This document shows positions 36,174 to 44,645 of a DNA stretch of 64,000 nt, in pieces. The position numbers were made by a program, and so were the translations under genes. The first letter of the stretch is position 1. Each line of letters starts with the position of its first letter. Below the pieces are notes generated by a model. The model worked only from the letters and a program-made list of their open reading frames with translations. It was not told the DNA's origin and did not search any database. The DNA is from Variovorax sp. UMC13 (GTDB lineage: Bacteria > Pseudomonadota > Gammaproteobacteria > Burkholderiales > Burkholderiaceae_C): contig NZ_LZZW01000003.1 in the NCBI RefSeq assembly GCF_014170375.1, forward strand, positions 310,001 through 374,000, in the 5' to 3' direction.

Positions 36174-37550
36174 TCAGTGGTCGTGTGCGCCATGGCCCGA
36201 GGGCTTGCGCACGCTGGCGTCGGGCGTGCCTGCCGCCGGGGCGGCCTGCGTCGGTGGCGGCGCGTCGCCGTTCGGCACCTCGCGGGCCACGGTGCCGGCC
36301 GGGTGCCTGAACCAGCCCGGGTCGCTGTAGTCGCCGGGCTTCTGGTCGCGCCGCACCTTGAGCAGGGTGAACATGCCGCCCATCTCGGCCGCGCCGAAGG
36401 GGCCGCTGCCGGTCATCATCGGCACCGTGTTGTCGGGAATGGGCATCTCCATGCTGCCCATGTCGGCCATGCCCTTGTCGCCCATCACCATGTAGTCGGG
36501 CACCAGCTTGCGGATCTTCTCGGCCACGCCCCTGTGATCGACGCCGATCATGGTCGGCACCTCGTGGCCCATCGGTCCCATCGTGTGGTGGCTCTTGTGG
36601 CAGTGCAGGGCCCAGTCGCCTTCCTCGTCGGCGATGAATTCCATCTGCCGCATCTGGCCCACCGCCACGTCGACCGACACCTCGGGCCAGCGCGCGCTCT
36701 TGGGCACCGGGCCGCCGTCGGTGCCCGTGACCTCGAACTCGTGGCCGTGGATGTGCACCGGGTGGTTGGTCATCGTGAGGTTGCCCACGCGGATGCGCAC
36801 CCGGTCGCCCTGGCGCACGTTGAGCGTGTCGATGGCCGGGAACACGCGGCTGTTGAAGCTCCAGATGTTGAAGTCGGTCATGGTGTTGACCTTGGGCGTG
36901 GCCGCGCCGGGCTCGACGTCGAAGCTGCCCAGCAGGAAGCAGAAGTCGCGCTGCACCGGTGCGATCAGCGGATGCCGCGCCTTCGGGTGCGTGACCCAGA
37001 AGCCCATCATCCCCATCGCCATCTGCACCATCTCGTCGGCATGCGGGTGGTACATGAAGGTGCCGGGCCGGCGCGCGGTGAACTCGTAGACGAAGGTCTT
37101 GCCCGGCGGGATGTGCGGCTGCGTGATGCCGCCGATGCCGTCCATGCCGTTGGGCAGGCGCTGGCCGTGCCAGTGCACGGTGGTGTGCTCGGGCAGGCGG
37201 TTGGTCACGAAGATGCGCACGCGGTCGCCCTCGACCACCTCAAGGGTCGGGCCCGGCGACTGGCCGTTGTAGCCCCACATGTTGACCTTGAAGCCCGGCG
37301 CCATCTCGCGCACCACGGGCTCGGCCACCAGGTGGAATTCCTTGACCCCGGCGTTCATGCGCCAGGGCAGCGTCCAGCCGTTGAGCGTGACCACCGGGTC
37401 GTAGGGGCGGCCGTCGGGTGGCAGCAGCGGCGCGGCGGTGGCGGTCGAGGCCTGCGTGTGTGCCTCGGGCAGCGCGGCCAGCGCGGCACGGCCCACGCCG
37501 GCCGCGGCGATGGCGGTGGCGGCGCCGGTGAAGAAGTGGCGGCGGTCCAT
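36174..37550 (-). CDS. Multicopper oxidase (CopA/CueO-like), Tat-exported
   Basis: A 458-residue periplasmic copper oxidase. The Tat signal is MDRRHFFTGAATAIAAAGVG. All four copper-ligand clusters are present: HWH (126-128), YHPHADE, HPVHIHGHEF and HCHKSHHTMGPM. The last has His-Cys-His-x3-His-x4-Met for the type 1 centre. Late Met-rich segments (MGDKGMADMGSMEMPIPD) could bind Cu(I), and the tail GHGAHDH is His-rich. The enzyme probably oxidises toxic Cu(I) to Cu(II). The ATG at 37550 shares one base with the stop of the TolC-like gene. Length is shorter than CueO, consistent with the two-domain-like oxidases common in this operon type. Confidence 0.9.
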   Translation of the reverse strand: MDRRHFFTGAATAIAAAGVGRAALAALPEAHTQASTATAAPLLPPDGRPYDPVVTLNGWTLPWRMNAGVKEFHLVAEPVVREMAPGFKVNMWGYNGQSPGPTLEVVEGDRVRIFVTNRLPEHTTVHWHGQRLPNGMDGIGGITQPHIPPGKTFVYEFTARRPGTFMYHPHADEMVQMAMGMMGFWVTHPKARHPLIAPVQRDFCFLLGSFDVEPGAATPKVNTMTDFNIWSFNSRVFPAIDTLNVRQGDRVRIRVGNLTMTNHPVHIHGHEFEVTGTDGGPVPKSARWPEVSVDVAVGQMRQMEFIADEEGDWALHCHKSHHTMGPMGHEVPTMIGVDHRGVAEKIRKLVPDYMVMGDKGMADMGSMEMPIPDNTVPMMTGSGPFGAAEMGGMFTLLKVRRDQKPGDYSDPGWFRHPAGTVAREVPNGDAPPPTQAAPAAGTPDASVRKPSGHGAHDH

Positions 37551-39043
37551 CAGTGGGCTCCTGCGGTGGAAGGGAGGGCGGCGCTGTCGCCCGGTGACTG
37601 CAGCGCGTTCACGCCGGCCGGCGAGCTGCCGGTGAGCGCGAACTGCAGGTCGGTGTCGGCCAGCCAGAAGTCGCGCTGGGCGTCCATCGCGGCATTGACG
37701 GCCAGCATGCTGGCGCGGGTCTCGGCCAGCAGCTCCCACACGCTGGCCAGCATGCCGTTGTAGCGCAGCACCATCTGCTCGTTGACCTGCTGGCGCAGCG
37801 GCAGCACCTCGGTCTGGTAGCGCTGCGCGATGTCCCAGGCGCTGCGCCAGCCGCCGTAGGCTTCGCGCGCCTCGCTGGCGGCCAGCAGGCCGGTGGCACG
37901 CACGCGGGCCGCCGACTGGCGGTAGAGCGCCTCGGCCCGCGCGCTGCGGGCCTGGCCCCAGTCGAACAGCGGGATCGGCAGCGAGAGTTCGAAACCTTGC
38001 TGCGTGCGGCGGCTGCCGTCGGCGTCGTTCTCGAAGGTGGTGTTGCGCACGCCGCCGATTCCCAGCGCATCGACGAAGCGGGTCGCATGCGTGAGGCCCA
38101 GCGAATCCGCGGTGGCCGCGGTCTGGGCCTGGGCGGCGCGCACGTCGAGCCGGTCGCGCAGCGCGCTGGCCTGCACATCGGCGAGCGCGGGCATCGACAC
38201 GGGCAGGGGCGGCAGGCGATCGGGCAGCCGGTAGTTGGCCTGCGCCGCGCTCAAGCCCAGCAGGCGCGTGAGCTGCTCGCGCGCGGACAGCGCGGCCTGC
38301 TCGGCACGCGCCAGCTGGGCCGCGGCATCGGCATGCAGCAACTGCTCGCGCGTGCGCTGCAGCGCGCTCCAGTTGCCGACCCTGGCCATGCGCTCGGCCA
38401 GTTCGGCGCCGGCCTCGGTGGCCGACTTCGCGTCGCGCAGGTAGACCACGGCCTGCTGCGCGGCCACCGCGCGCACCCAGGCGCGGCGCGTGTCGGCCGC
38501 CAGCTGCAGCACGCTCTGCGCGGCCTGCAGCTTGGCGACCTCGTGGCGCTGGCCGGCCCAGCGCGCCTGCCAGGGCAGCGTGAGCAGGCCCAGCACGTTG
38601 AAGCCGATCGCGCGCTCGATCTCGAGCTCGCGGCCCTCGCGCAGCCGGCCGAAGGCGAACAGGGGGTTGGGCAGCGACGCAGCCTGCACGCGGTCGGCAT
38701 CGCTGAGCTGCAGGATGGCGAAGGCCTCCTGCATGCGCGGGCCGTTGGCCAGCGCGATGCGCACCGCGGCCTGGGCGTCGAGCGGCTGGGCGAGCAGCGC
38801 GTCGACGGCCTGGCGGCTGGCCGCGTCGGGCGCGGCGCGTGGCGTGGCGTCGCCGAGGATGGCGTTGCCACCGACCAGCGACTGCACGTCGCGCTCGCCG
38901 CCGTCGGGCGCGAGGCTGGCACAGCCGGTCAATGCGAGCGCGGCGGCCAGCGTCAGGGCACGGGGAACAAGGGAAGGGGGCGTCGAGCCGCGCTCAGCAA
39001 TGCGCGGCGCAGCCCTCGAAGGGCGATGAAGAAAAAGGAACAC
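37550..39043 (-). CDS. TolC-family outer-membrane lipoprotein
   Basis: A 497-residue OEP/TolC-like protein. The signal ends in lipobox LTGC (Cys41). Two TolC repeats are recognisable: helices DAQAAVRIALANGPRMQEAF and SARAEALYRQSAARVRATGL with the intervening barrel segments, including GFELSLPIPLFDWGQARSAR. These proteins form the outer-membrane duct of efflux systems, but no membrane-fusion or RND gene accompanies it here. It may pair with a pump encoded elsewhere or act with the P-type ATPase. It sits 78 bases behind the small Met/His-rich gene and overlaps the oxidase gene by one base. Confidence 0.87.
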   Translation of the reverse strand: MFLFLHRPSRAAPRIAERGSTPPSLVPRALTLAAALALTGCASLAPDGGERDVQSLVGGNAILGDATPRAAPDAASRQAVDALLAQPLDAQAAVRIALANGPRMQEAFAILQLSDADRVQAASLPNPLFAFGRLREGRELEIERAIGFNVLGLLTLPWQARWAGQRHEVAKLQAAQSVLQLAADTRRAWVRAVAAQQAVVYLRDAKSATEAGAELAERMARVGNWSALQRTREQLLHADAAAQLARAEQAALSAREQLTRLLGLSAAQANYRLPDRLPPLPVSMPALADVQASALRDRLDVRAAQAQTAATADSLGLTHATRFVDALGIGGVRNTTFENDADGSRRTQQGFELSLPIPLFDWGQARSARAEALYRQSAARVRATGLLAASEAREAYGGWRSAWDIAQRYQTEVLPLRQQVNEQMVLRYNGMLASVWELLAETRASMLAVNAAMDAQRDFWLADTDLQFALTGSSPAGVNALQSPGDSAALPSTAGAH

Positions 39044-39121
39044 GGTGGATCTCCACGAGCGAGGAAGCGGCCGCCTGGACCCCCCAAAAGGGGCACGGCG
39101 GACGGACTGCGGGCAGGGAGA

Positions 39122-39508
39122 TCAGGAAATGGGCGGCTTGAAGCCCTGGCCGGCATCGGCGCTGGCGAACAGCACGGGCTCGGCGGCCGGCGCGTGGCGT
39201 GGCGCCTCGGCCGGCAGGGGAACTTCGGGCCAGGCCGTCACGGCGACGGAATGGCAGAACTGGCAGGTGTCGCAGGTGGCGTGGCCGGCATGGGCCGTGG
39301 GGGCATCGCCTTGATCCATGGCGTGGCCCGCATCGACGGAGGCATGTGCCATGTGCATCGCGTGCGCTTCGCCGGACATCTCATGCGACATCTCGTGCAT
39401 CGCCTGCGCCGCGGCCACCGGCTGCACCGGCGCCAGCATCATGGCGTCGCCCATCCAGCCGCGCAGGGGCAGCAGGACGATGGCAAGAAGGAGCACGAGG
39501 ATGCGCAT
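39122..39508 (-). CDS. Met/His-rich small exported protein of the metal operon
   Basis: A 128-residue protein. The N-terminal hydrophobic segment MRILVLLLAIVLLPLRGW acts as a signal or anchor. The middle is rich in Met and His (QAMHEMSHEMSGEAHAMHMA), followed by CDTCQFCHS, giving three cysteines within seven residues. These are probable copper or soft-metal ligands. The tail DAGQGFKPPIS resembles the ends of DUF2946-type proteins, though I would not insist on the family. It starts eleven bases after the P-type ATPase stop. Function is not known; a periplasmic metal buffer is likely. Confidence 0.78.
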   Translation of the reverse strand: MRILVLLLAIVLLPLRGWMGDAMMLAPVQPVAAAQAMHEMSHEMSGEAHAMHMAHASVDAGHAMDQGDAPTAHAGHATCDTCQFCHSVAVTAWPEVPLPAEAPRHAPAAEPVLFASADAGQGFKPPIS

Positions 39509-39519
39509 GGCACCCGATT

Positions 39520-41592
39520 CTAAAGTCGGGCGCGCAGCAACCTCAAGCCATTCCCCACCACCAGCAGGCTCGCCCCCATGTCGGCGAACACCGCCATCCA
39601 CATGGTCGCGCTGCCGAACACCGCCAGCGCGAAGAACACGGCCTTGATGCCCAGCGCCAGCGCGATGTTCTGCCACAGCACCGCGTGCGTGCGGCGCGAC
39701 AGCCGGATGGTCTCGGCGATGCGGCCCAGGTCGTCGTTCATGATCACCACGTCGGCGGTCTCCATCGCGATGTCGGTGCCGGCGGCGCCCATCGCGAAGC
39801 CGATGTCGGCCTGGGCCAGCGCGGGCGCGTCGTTGATGCCGTCGCCGGTCATGCCGGTCGCGCCGTAGCGCTGCTGCATCGCGCGCACCGCGCCCAGCTT
39901 GTCCTCGGGCAGCAGGCTGCCGCGGGCGTCGGCAATGCCGGCCTCGCGGGCCACGGCCTGCGCGGTGGTCTCGTTGTCGCCGGTGAGCATCACGGGCGTG
40001 ACGCCCAGCGCGAGCAGCGCGGCCACCGCCTCGCGCGAGCCGGGCTTGACCGTGTCGGCCACCGCGAAGATGCCGAGCACGGCGCGCGCGTCGGCCAGCA
40101 GCGTGACGGTGCGACCCTGCTGCTCGTGCACCGCGAGCGCGGCCTCGAGTTCGGGGCTGCACAGGCCGCGCTCCTCGATCAGCCGGTGGTTGCCCAGCAC
40201 CAGCGCGCGGTCGCCGATGCGGCCCTCGGTGCCGCGGCCGACCAGCGCGCGGAAGTCATCGACTTGCGCATGCGCGCCGTCGAGCCCTGCGGCCAATGCC
40301 TTCGACACCGGATGGTCGGAGCGGCCCGCCAGGCTGGCCGCGGCCTCGCGCACCAGCGCCTTATCGGCCGCGCCCCAGGCTTGCCAGTCGACCAGCTTGG
40401 GCTTGCCTTCGGTCAGCGTGCCGGTCTTGTCCAGCGCCACGGCGCGCAGCTTGCGCGCGGCCTCGAGGTGGGTGCCGCCCTTGATCAGGATGCCGCGCCG
40501 CGCGGCCGCCGTGAGGCCGCTCACCACCGTGACCGGCGTCGAGATCACCAGCGCGCAGGGGCAGGCGATGACCAGCAGCACCAGGGCCTTGTAGATCGCG
40601 TCGAGCCACAGCCAGTCGAGCAGCAGCGGCGGCAGCACGGCCACCGCGATGGCGAGCACGAACACGGTGGGGGTGTAGACCGCGGCGAAGCGTTCGACGA
40701 AGCGCTGGGTCGGTGCACGCGCGGCCTGCGCCTGCTCCACCGATTCGATGATGCGGTCGAGCGTGGTCTGGCCCGCGATGGCGGTCACGCGCACCTGCAG
40801 CTCGCCGCTCTGGTTGACGGTGGCGGCGAAGACCGTGTCGCCCACGGCCTTGTCGACCGGGATGCTCTCGCCGGTGACGCTGGCCTGGTCGATGGCGCTG
40901 GCGCCGGCCGTGACCACGCCGTCGAGCGGCACGCGCTCGCCCGGGCGGATGCGCACCACCGCGTCGAGCGTGACCTCGCGCGCGGCCACGCGGCGCCAGC
41001 TGCCGTCGGCCTCGCGCACCTCGGCCTCGTCGGGGGCCAGCGCCATCAGGCCGCCGATGGCGTTGCGCGCGCGGTCGGCCGCCTTGTGCTCGATCAGCTC
41101 GGCCAATGCGTAAAGCGCCATCACCATCGCGGCCTCGGGCCACTGGCCGATCAGGAAGGCGCCGGTCACGGCGACCGCCATCAGCGCGTCGATGCCCAGC
41201 TTGCCGCGCAGCAGCGACTTCATGCCGCTGCGGTAGATGCCGGTGCCGGCCAGCGCGATCGCCACGGCCGCCAACGCCATGCCGGCGATGCGCCAGGCGG
41301 TGGTCTCGGGCAGCAGCAGGTGGCTCAGCTCGGCCGCCAGCGCCACCACCAGCGCGGCGGCGATGCGCGGCCAGCCGGGCAGGGGGCCGTGATCGTGGCC
41401 GTCGCCGGCCTCGGCGTGTTCATGGTCGTGATCGTGCGCGTGGCCTTCGTGTCCCTTGTGGGCCGCGTGCGGCTTGTCGCGCAGGCTGATCGGCGCGCCG
41501 CAGCAGCCGTCGCTGGCGCAGCCCGAGGCCGCGTCGGGCTGGACCAGCGGCGTCACCGGCGGCAGGGCGGAGGAGGAGCGTTGTGAGGACAT
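39520..41592 (-). CDS. Heavy-metal P1B-type ATPase (Zn/Cd/Pb class)
   Basis: A 690-residue inner-membrane metal exporter. The N-terminus lacks the usual HMA fold and instead has CASDGCC (25-31) and a His/Asp-rich run (about 44-69). The translocation motif CPC is at 344-346, the phosphorylated aspartate D388 is in DKTGTLTEGKP, and the HP motif is in SDHPVSKAL. The hinge is MTGDGINDAPALAQAD. The last helices contain FADMGASLLVVGNGLRL; this D-x-G pattern marks the Zn/Cd/Pb subgroup (CadA/ZntA) rather than Cu(I) pumps. It is first in a seven-gene operon whose other members look copper-related. The divergent MerR-type gene and its promoter lie immediately upstream. Confidence 0.92.
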   Translation of the reverse strand: MSSQRSSSALPPVTPLVQPDAASGCASDGCCGAPISLRDKPHAAHKGHEGHAHDHDHEHAEAGDGHDHGPLPGWPRIAAALVVALAAELSHLLLPETTAWRIAGMALAAVAIALAGTGIYRSGMKSLLRGKLGIDALMAVAVTGAFLIGQWPEAAMVMALYALAELIEHKAADRARNAIGGLMALAPDEAEVREADGSWRRVAAREVTLDAVVRIRPGERVPLDGVVTAGASAIDQASVTGESIPVDKAVGDTVFAATVNQSGELQVRVTAIAGQTTLDRIIESVEQAQAARAPTQRFVERFAAVYTPTVFVLAIAVAVLPPLLLDWLWLDAIYKALVLLVIACPCALVISTPVTVVSGLTAAARRGILIKGGTHLEAARKLRAVALDKTGTLTEGKPKLVDWQAWGAADKALVREAAASLAGRSDHPVSKALAAGLDGAHAQVDDFRALVGRGTEGRIGDRALVLGNHRLIEERGLCSPELEAALAVHEQQGRTVTLLADARAVLGIFAVADTVKPGSREAVAALLALGVTPVMLTGDNETTAQAVAREAGIADARGSLLPEDKLGAVRAMQQRYGATGMTGDGINDAPALAQADIGFAMGAAGTDIAMETADVVIMNDDLGRIAETIRLSRRTHAVLWQNIALALGIKAVFFALAVFGSATMWMAVFADMGASLLVVGNGLRLLRARL

Positions 41593-41631
41593 CGGTCGTC
41601 GGTTCCTGGTTGTTCTCGAAGATGTGCCACG

Positions 41632-41662
41632 ATTGGAAAGGTTGAAGTCACTCCAAGGTCAA
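41632..41662 (-). promoter_or_regulatory. MerR-type promoter/operator of the metal operon
   Basis: Read leftward: -35 TTGACC (41657-41662), a 19-base spacer, and -10 TCCAAT (41632-41637). The overlong spacer is the hallmark of promoters untwisted by MerR activators. Inside it lies an imperfect dyad, TTGGAGT...ACTTCAA, as a binding site. The MerR gene starts four bases away on the other strand. Confidence 0.72.
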
Positions 41663-41665
41663 GCC

Positions 41666-42139
41666 ATGTCCCTTCCAAAGCCGCACGCCACCCAGGGTTA
41701 CCGCATCGGCGAGGCAGCCGCGGCCAGCGGCGTGAGCGCCGCCAACATCCGCTACTACGAGAAGCAGGGCCTGATCGCGCCGCCCGGCCGGGCCGACAAC
41801 AGCTACCGTTTCTACAGCGATGCCGACGTGCACGCCTTGCGCTTCGTCAGGCTGTGCCGCGCGATGGACATGTCGCTCGACGAGGTGCGTACCCTGCTGG
41901 GCCTGGACCTGCGCAGCAAGGCCGATTGCGACGCGGCCTGCGTCGCGCTCGATGCCCACCTGGGCCATGTGCGCGAACGGCTGGACGAACTGCGCACCTT
42001 GGAGAAAGACCTGCTCGCGCTGCGCGACAGCTGCGACGGCAGCGATGCGCAGTGCCACATCATCGAGTCGCTGCACGAGCGCGCCGACGCGCAGGCCCTG
42101 CAGGGCGAGCGTGGCACCTCGGCCACGCGGCACGTCTAG
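41666..42139 (+). CDS. MerR-family metal regulator, CadR/PbrR type
   Basis: A 157-residue activator. The winged helix reads YRIGEAAAASGVSAANIRYY then EKQGLIAPPGRADNSYRFYS. The dimerisation helix follows and the metal-binding end is SCDGSDAQCHI. Cysteines C88, C123 and C130 have the 35- and 7-residue spacings of the Cd/Pb ligands in CadR/PbrR, whereas copper sensors (CueR) use two cysteines near the C-terminus. C92 is an extra. The gene is divergent from the ATPase operon and its start lies next to the operator, so it should also control itself. It is predicted to sense Cd(II), Pb(II) or Zn(II). Confidence 0.88.
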   Translation: MSLPKPHATQGYRIGEAAAASGVSAANIRYYEKQGLIAPPGRADNSYRFYSDADVHALRFVRLCRAMDMSLDEVRTLLGLDLRSKADCDAACVALDAHLGHVRERLDELRTLEKDLLALRDSCDGSDAQCHIIESLHERADAQALQGERGTSATRHV

Positions 42140-42143
42140 CCGA

Positions 42144-43118
42144 TCAGTTCACGGGCCCCGTCGGCAGCGGCATGGGCAGCCCCTGCGCCCGCACCGCCGT
42201 GCGCAGCCGGTCCGGGTAGTCGCTGATCAGACCGTCGACGCCCATGTCCAGCAGGGCCTGGATGTCGGCGGCTTTGTTGATGGTCCAGGGCACGACCTTC
42301 AGGCCCAGCGCCTGCGCCTCCTTGACGGCCGCGGGCGTCACGTCGTTGCCGGCGGGCGACCACAGCACCGGCGCCGTACCGTCGCCGGCCGCGGCCTTGA
42401 CCAGCTTGGGCGTCGAGCCGAAATCGGCCGCGTTCAGGCCGGCGGTCCAGCGCGGGTCCTTCAGGGTGCGCGCGGTCGTGAGGTAGGCCCGCGGCATCGA
42501 CGGCGCGAGTGTCCCCACCAGCGCGAGCGTGCGCCAGTCGAAGCTCTGCAGGGTCACCCGATCGGCCATGCCGGCCTTGTCGATCTCGGCCAGCAGCGCG
42601 CGCACCATCGCCTCGGGCGCGGCGCTGCTGTCGGGCTGCGTGGGGTCGATCTTGGTCTCGATGTTGAAGCGCACCGCATGCGCGCGGCGCGCCTGCACCA
42701 GCGCGAACACCGAGGCCAGCGTCGGGATGCGCTCGCCGTCATGGGCGGTCTGGCTGGCGAACTGCTCGGCGTACTTGCTGCCGGGCTGCAGCCGGCCCAC
42801 GTCGTAGGCCTGCAGCTGCGCCAGCGTGAGCGAATGGATCAGCGGCCCGGCCGCGGGCAGCCACTGGCCCTTGGCATCGCGCGTGTGCGCCGGGTTGAGC
42901 GCCATGTCGTGCGAGACCACGACCACGCCGTCGGCCGTGAGCCCGATGTCCAGCTCGAGCGTGCTCACGCCCATGGTCACGGCCTGGTCGAAGGCATGCA
43001 GCGTGTTCTCGGGCCAGAGCCCGCGGCCGCCGCGGTGGGCCTGGATGTCGAAGGCCTGGGCGGCGAAGGTCGCGAGCGCCAGCAGCGCGGTGGCGATCAA
43101 GGGGCGTGCACGTGGCAT
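42144..43118 (-). CDS. glpQ: Glycerophosphodiester phosphodiesterase
   Basis: A 324-residue periplasmic enzyme that hydrolyses glycerophosphodiesters to glycerol 3-phosphate and an alcohol. The signal peptide PLIATALLALATFAAQA is cut before FDIQAHRG. The catalytic TIM-barrel motifs are AHRGGRGLWPENTL (general-acid histidine and metal glutamate), LELDIGLTADGVVVVSHD (metal ligands and second histidine), FNIETKID and DGLISDYPD. Length fits periplasmic GlpQ. It converges on the MerR gene with a four-base gap and follows the DUF1439 gene across a REP-like element. Confidence 0.9.
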   Translation of the reverse strand: MPRARPLIATALLALATFAAQAFDIQAHRGGRGLWPENTLHAFDQAVTMGVSTLELDIGLTADGVVVVSHDMALNPAHTRDAKGQWLPAAGPLIHSLTLAQLQAYDVGRLQPGSKYAEQFASQTAHDGERIPTLASVFALVQARRAHAVRFNIETKIDPTQPDSSAAPEAMVRALLAEIDKAGMADRVTLQSFDWRTLALVGTLAPSMPRAYLTTARTLKDPRWTAGLNAADFGSTPKLVKAAAGDGTAPVLWSPAGNDVTPAAVKEAQALGLKVVPWTINKAADIQALLDMGVDGLISDYPDRLRTAVRAQGLPMPLPTGPVN

Positions 43119-43180
43119 TTCAGATCTCCAGGGTGTAGGCGCCCGCAGCGCATGAAACCGATACGACCCGAGGCCAGGGC

Positions 43181-43256
43181 ACCCGCGGAACTGGCGCCGC
43201 CAGGCCGCTCGGTGCGCCCCCTGGGGGGAGGGGCCGCAGGCGCTTCGGGGGGGTCA
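43181..43256. repeat. REP-like intergenic element, copy 1
   Basis: A GC-rich block between glpQ and the DUF1439 gene with the core GCGCCCCCTGGGGGGAGGGG. It shares the preceding CGCGGAAC-GGC and GCCGCT-GGTG words in order with the element at 49864. It can form a stem of C5 against G6. Probably a dispersed Comamonadaceae repeat. Confidence 0.5.
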
Positions 43257-43847
43257 TAGCAAGGCTACCTTGATGTCGTCTCGTTGCACCGTGATGTCGC
43301 CGATCTGGTAGGTCTTGCGGCCCACGGTCAGCTCCTCGGGCTTGAAGGTGCGCAGCGGGTAGTCGCGCAGCAGCTCCTGCGCCACCAGCCCGCCGATCTT
43401 CTGCAGCCGCTCGGCGTCGCGGCCGTCCAGGCCCTGCAGCTCGATGCGCTCGGCGCGCGGTTCGTGCAGCCGCAGCGCGAGCGCGGCCACGTCGTATTTC
43501 AAGGCGCTGCTGACCGACACGATCCCCTCGACGCTCGAGGGCTGCAGCAGCGGGCTGCCGATGGTCATGTTCGCCGTGATGCTGGCGCGGTTGGTGGCGG
43601 GGTCGAGCGTGAGCTGCGGATCTCGCAGGCTCACCGAGAACAGCTCGGCATAGCGCTGGCGTACCGGGAAGCGCTTGGCGATCTGCGCCTGCAGCTCGTC
43701 GCGGCCGATGGTGTATTCGCTGGTGAAGAAGTTGAAGCCGGCCAGCGCGGCCAGGGGTGCGCCGGCCGCCGCGGCGCCGAGCAGGCGCAGCAGCTGGCGG
43801 CGTGGATGCGGATCGGGCAGGGGGAGCGTGCGGTGGCGTGAAGGCAT
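43254..43847 (-). CDS. DUF1439 family exported protein
   Basis: A 197-residue protein of the DUF1439 (YceB-like) family, probable periplasmic lipid-binding-like domain of unknown function. The signal contains PRRQLLRLLGAAAAGAPLAA with paired arginines. The mature start FNFFTSEYTIGRDELQAQIA and the later KYDVAALALRLHEPRAERIE and YPLRTFKPEELTVGRKTY are typical. E. coli YceB is a lipoprotein, but no lipobox cysteine is present here. It shares orientation with the GntR gene upstream and glpQ downstream. Confidence 0.82.
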   Translation of the reverse strand: MPSRHRTLPLPDPHPRRQLLRLLGAAAAGAPLAALAGFNFFTSEYTIGRDELQAQIAKRFPVRQRYAELFSVSLRDPQLTLDPATNRASITANMTIGSPLLQPSSVEGIVSVSSALKYDVAALALRLHEPRAERIELQGLDGRDAERLQKIGGLVAQELLRDYPLRTFKPEELTVGRKTYQIGDITVQRDDIKVALL

Positions 43848-43899
43848 GGTGGTGTGAGCTTGCCACGCTTCGCCGCGTTCCCCGAAACCGGCCCGCGCC

Positions 43900-44586
43900 T
43901 CAATCTTTGAGCAGCGCCTCGGGCAGGCCGCTCACGAATTCGGCGAAGTCGCGCCCGCCGATCGAGATGTGGTCGAGCATCGCGGCCTGGGCCTCGGCCG
44001 GGTCGCTGCGCTGCAGGGCCTCGGCGATGCGCGTGTGCTCCAGCACCGACAGCCGCATCCGGCCCGGCGATTCGAAGCGGTCGGCGGTGTAGCCGGCGCT
44101 GCGGGTGCGCAGGTTACGGATCTGGGCCACCAGCGCTTCGTTGCGCGCCGCCGCATAGATCAGTTCATGGAAGCGGTCGTTGGCCAGCTGGTAGGCCGCG
44201 GGGTCGTCGGCCTGCGCCGCGGTGCCGCACTGCGCCAGGCTGGCCGCGAGCTCCTGCTTCTCGGCCGGGCGCATGCGCTTGGCCGCGAACTTGGCGGCGG
44301 TGGCCTCCATCTCGCCCAGCAGTTCCAGCAGCTCGCGCAGCATGTGGATCGAGAGCTTGGGCACCGAGGCGCCGGTGCGCGGGCCCACCACCACGAAGCC
44401 CTGAGCGGCCAGCTGCAGGATCGCCTCGCGGATGGGGGTGCGCGAGACGTTGAAGCGCTCGCTCAGCGCCCGCTCGTCGATCGGCTGCCCGGGCCGCATG
44501 GCGCCGCTCGACAGGTCCCGAATGATGGTGAGACGGATGGATTCGGCGAGCGTCGTGCCCACCTCAGGGTTTTGACTGGGTTGCAT
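43900..44586 (-). CDS. GntR family regulator, FCD domain
   Basis: A 228-residue regulator with a winged helix at residues 13-75 (IRLTIIRDLSSGAMRPGQPI, then LSERFNVSRTPIREAILQLAAQGFV) and an FCD effector domain (ANDRFHELIYAAARNEALVA, then LEHTRIAEALQRSDPAEA). The metal/ligand histidines of FCD proteins are present. It diverges from a Bug/enoyl-CoA hydratase/CoA-transferase operon with only 59 bases between start codons. A 10-base perfect inverted repeat in that gap is the probable operator. It likely represses the operon until the organic acid substrate appears. Confidence 0.88.
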   Translation of the reverse strand: MQPSQNPEVGTTLAESIRLTIIRDLSSGAMRPGQPIDERALSERFNVSRTPIREAILQLAAQGFVVVGPRTGASVPKLSIHMLRELLELLGEMEATAAKFAAKRMRPAEKQELAASLAQCGTAAQADDPAAYQLANDRFHELIYAAARNEALVAQIRNLRTRSAGYTADRFESPGRMRLSVLEHTRIAEALQRSDPAEAQAAMLDHISIGGRDFAEFVSGLPEALLKD

Positions 44587-44593
44587 ACTGAGA

Positions 44594-44628
44594 TTGACTG
44601 AAAGTATATTTATAACTCTTATAAATAT
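44594..44628 (+). promoter_or_regulatory. Promoter with 10-base inverted-repeat operator
   Basis: TTGACT at 44594-44599 is a good -35 box. ATATTTATAA (44606-44615) and TTATAAATAT (44619-44628) are perfect inverted repeats with a CTC centre. Several -10-like hexamers overlap the repeat (for example TATAAA at 44620). It lies 17 bases before the Bug ATG, covering the promoter core, and is strikingly AT-rich. Confidence 0.65.
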
Positions 44629-44645
44629 TTCAACGGAGACATTTC

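Noticed and set aside
37551-37739. An N-terminal extension of the multicopper oxidase to 37739
   Set aside because: The extra residues overlap the TolC-like gene and would bury the Tat signal that begins at 37550.
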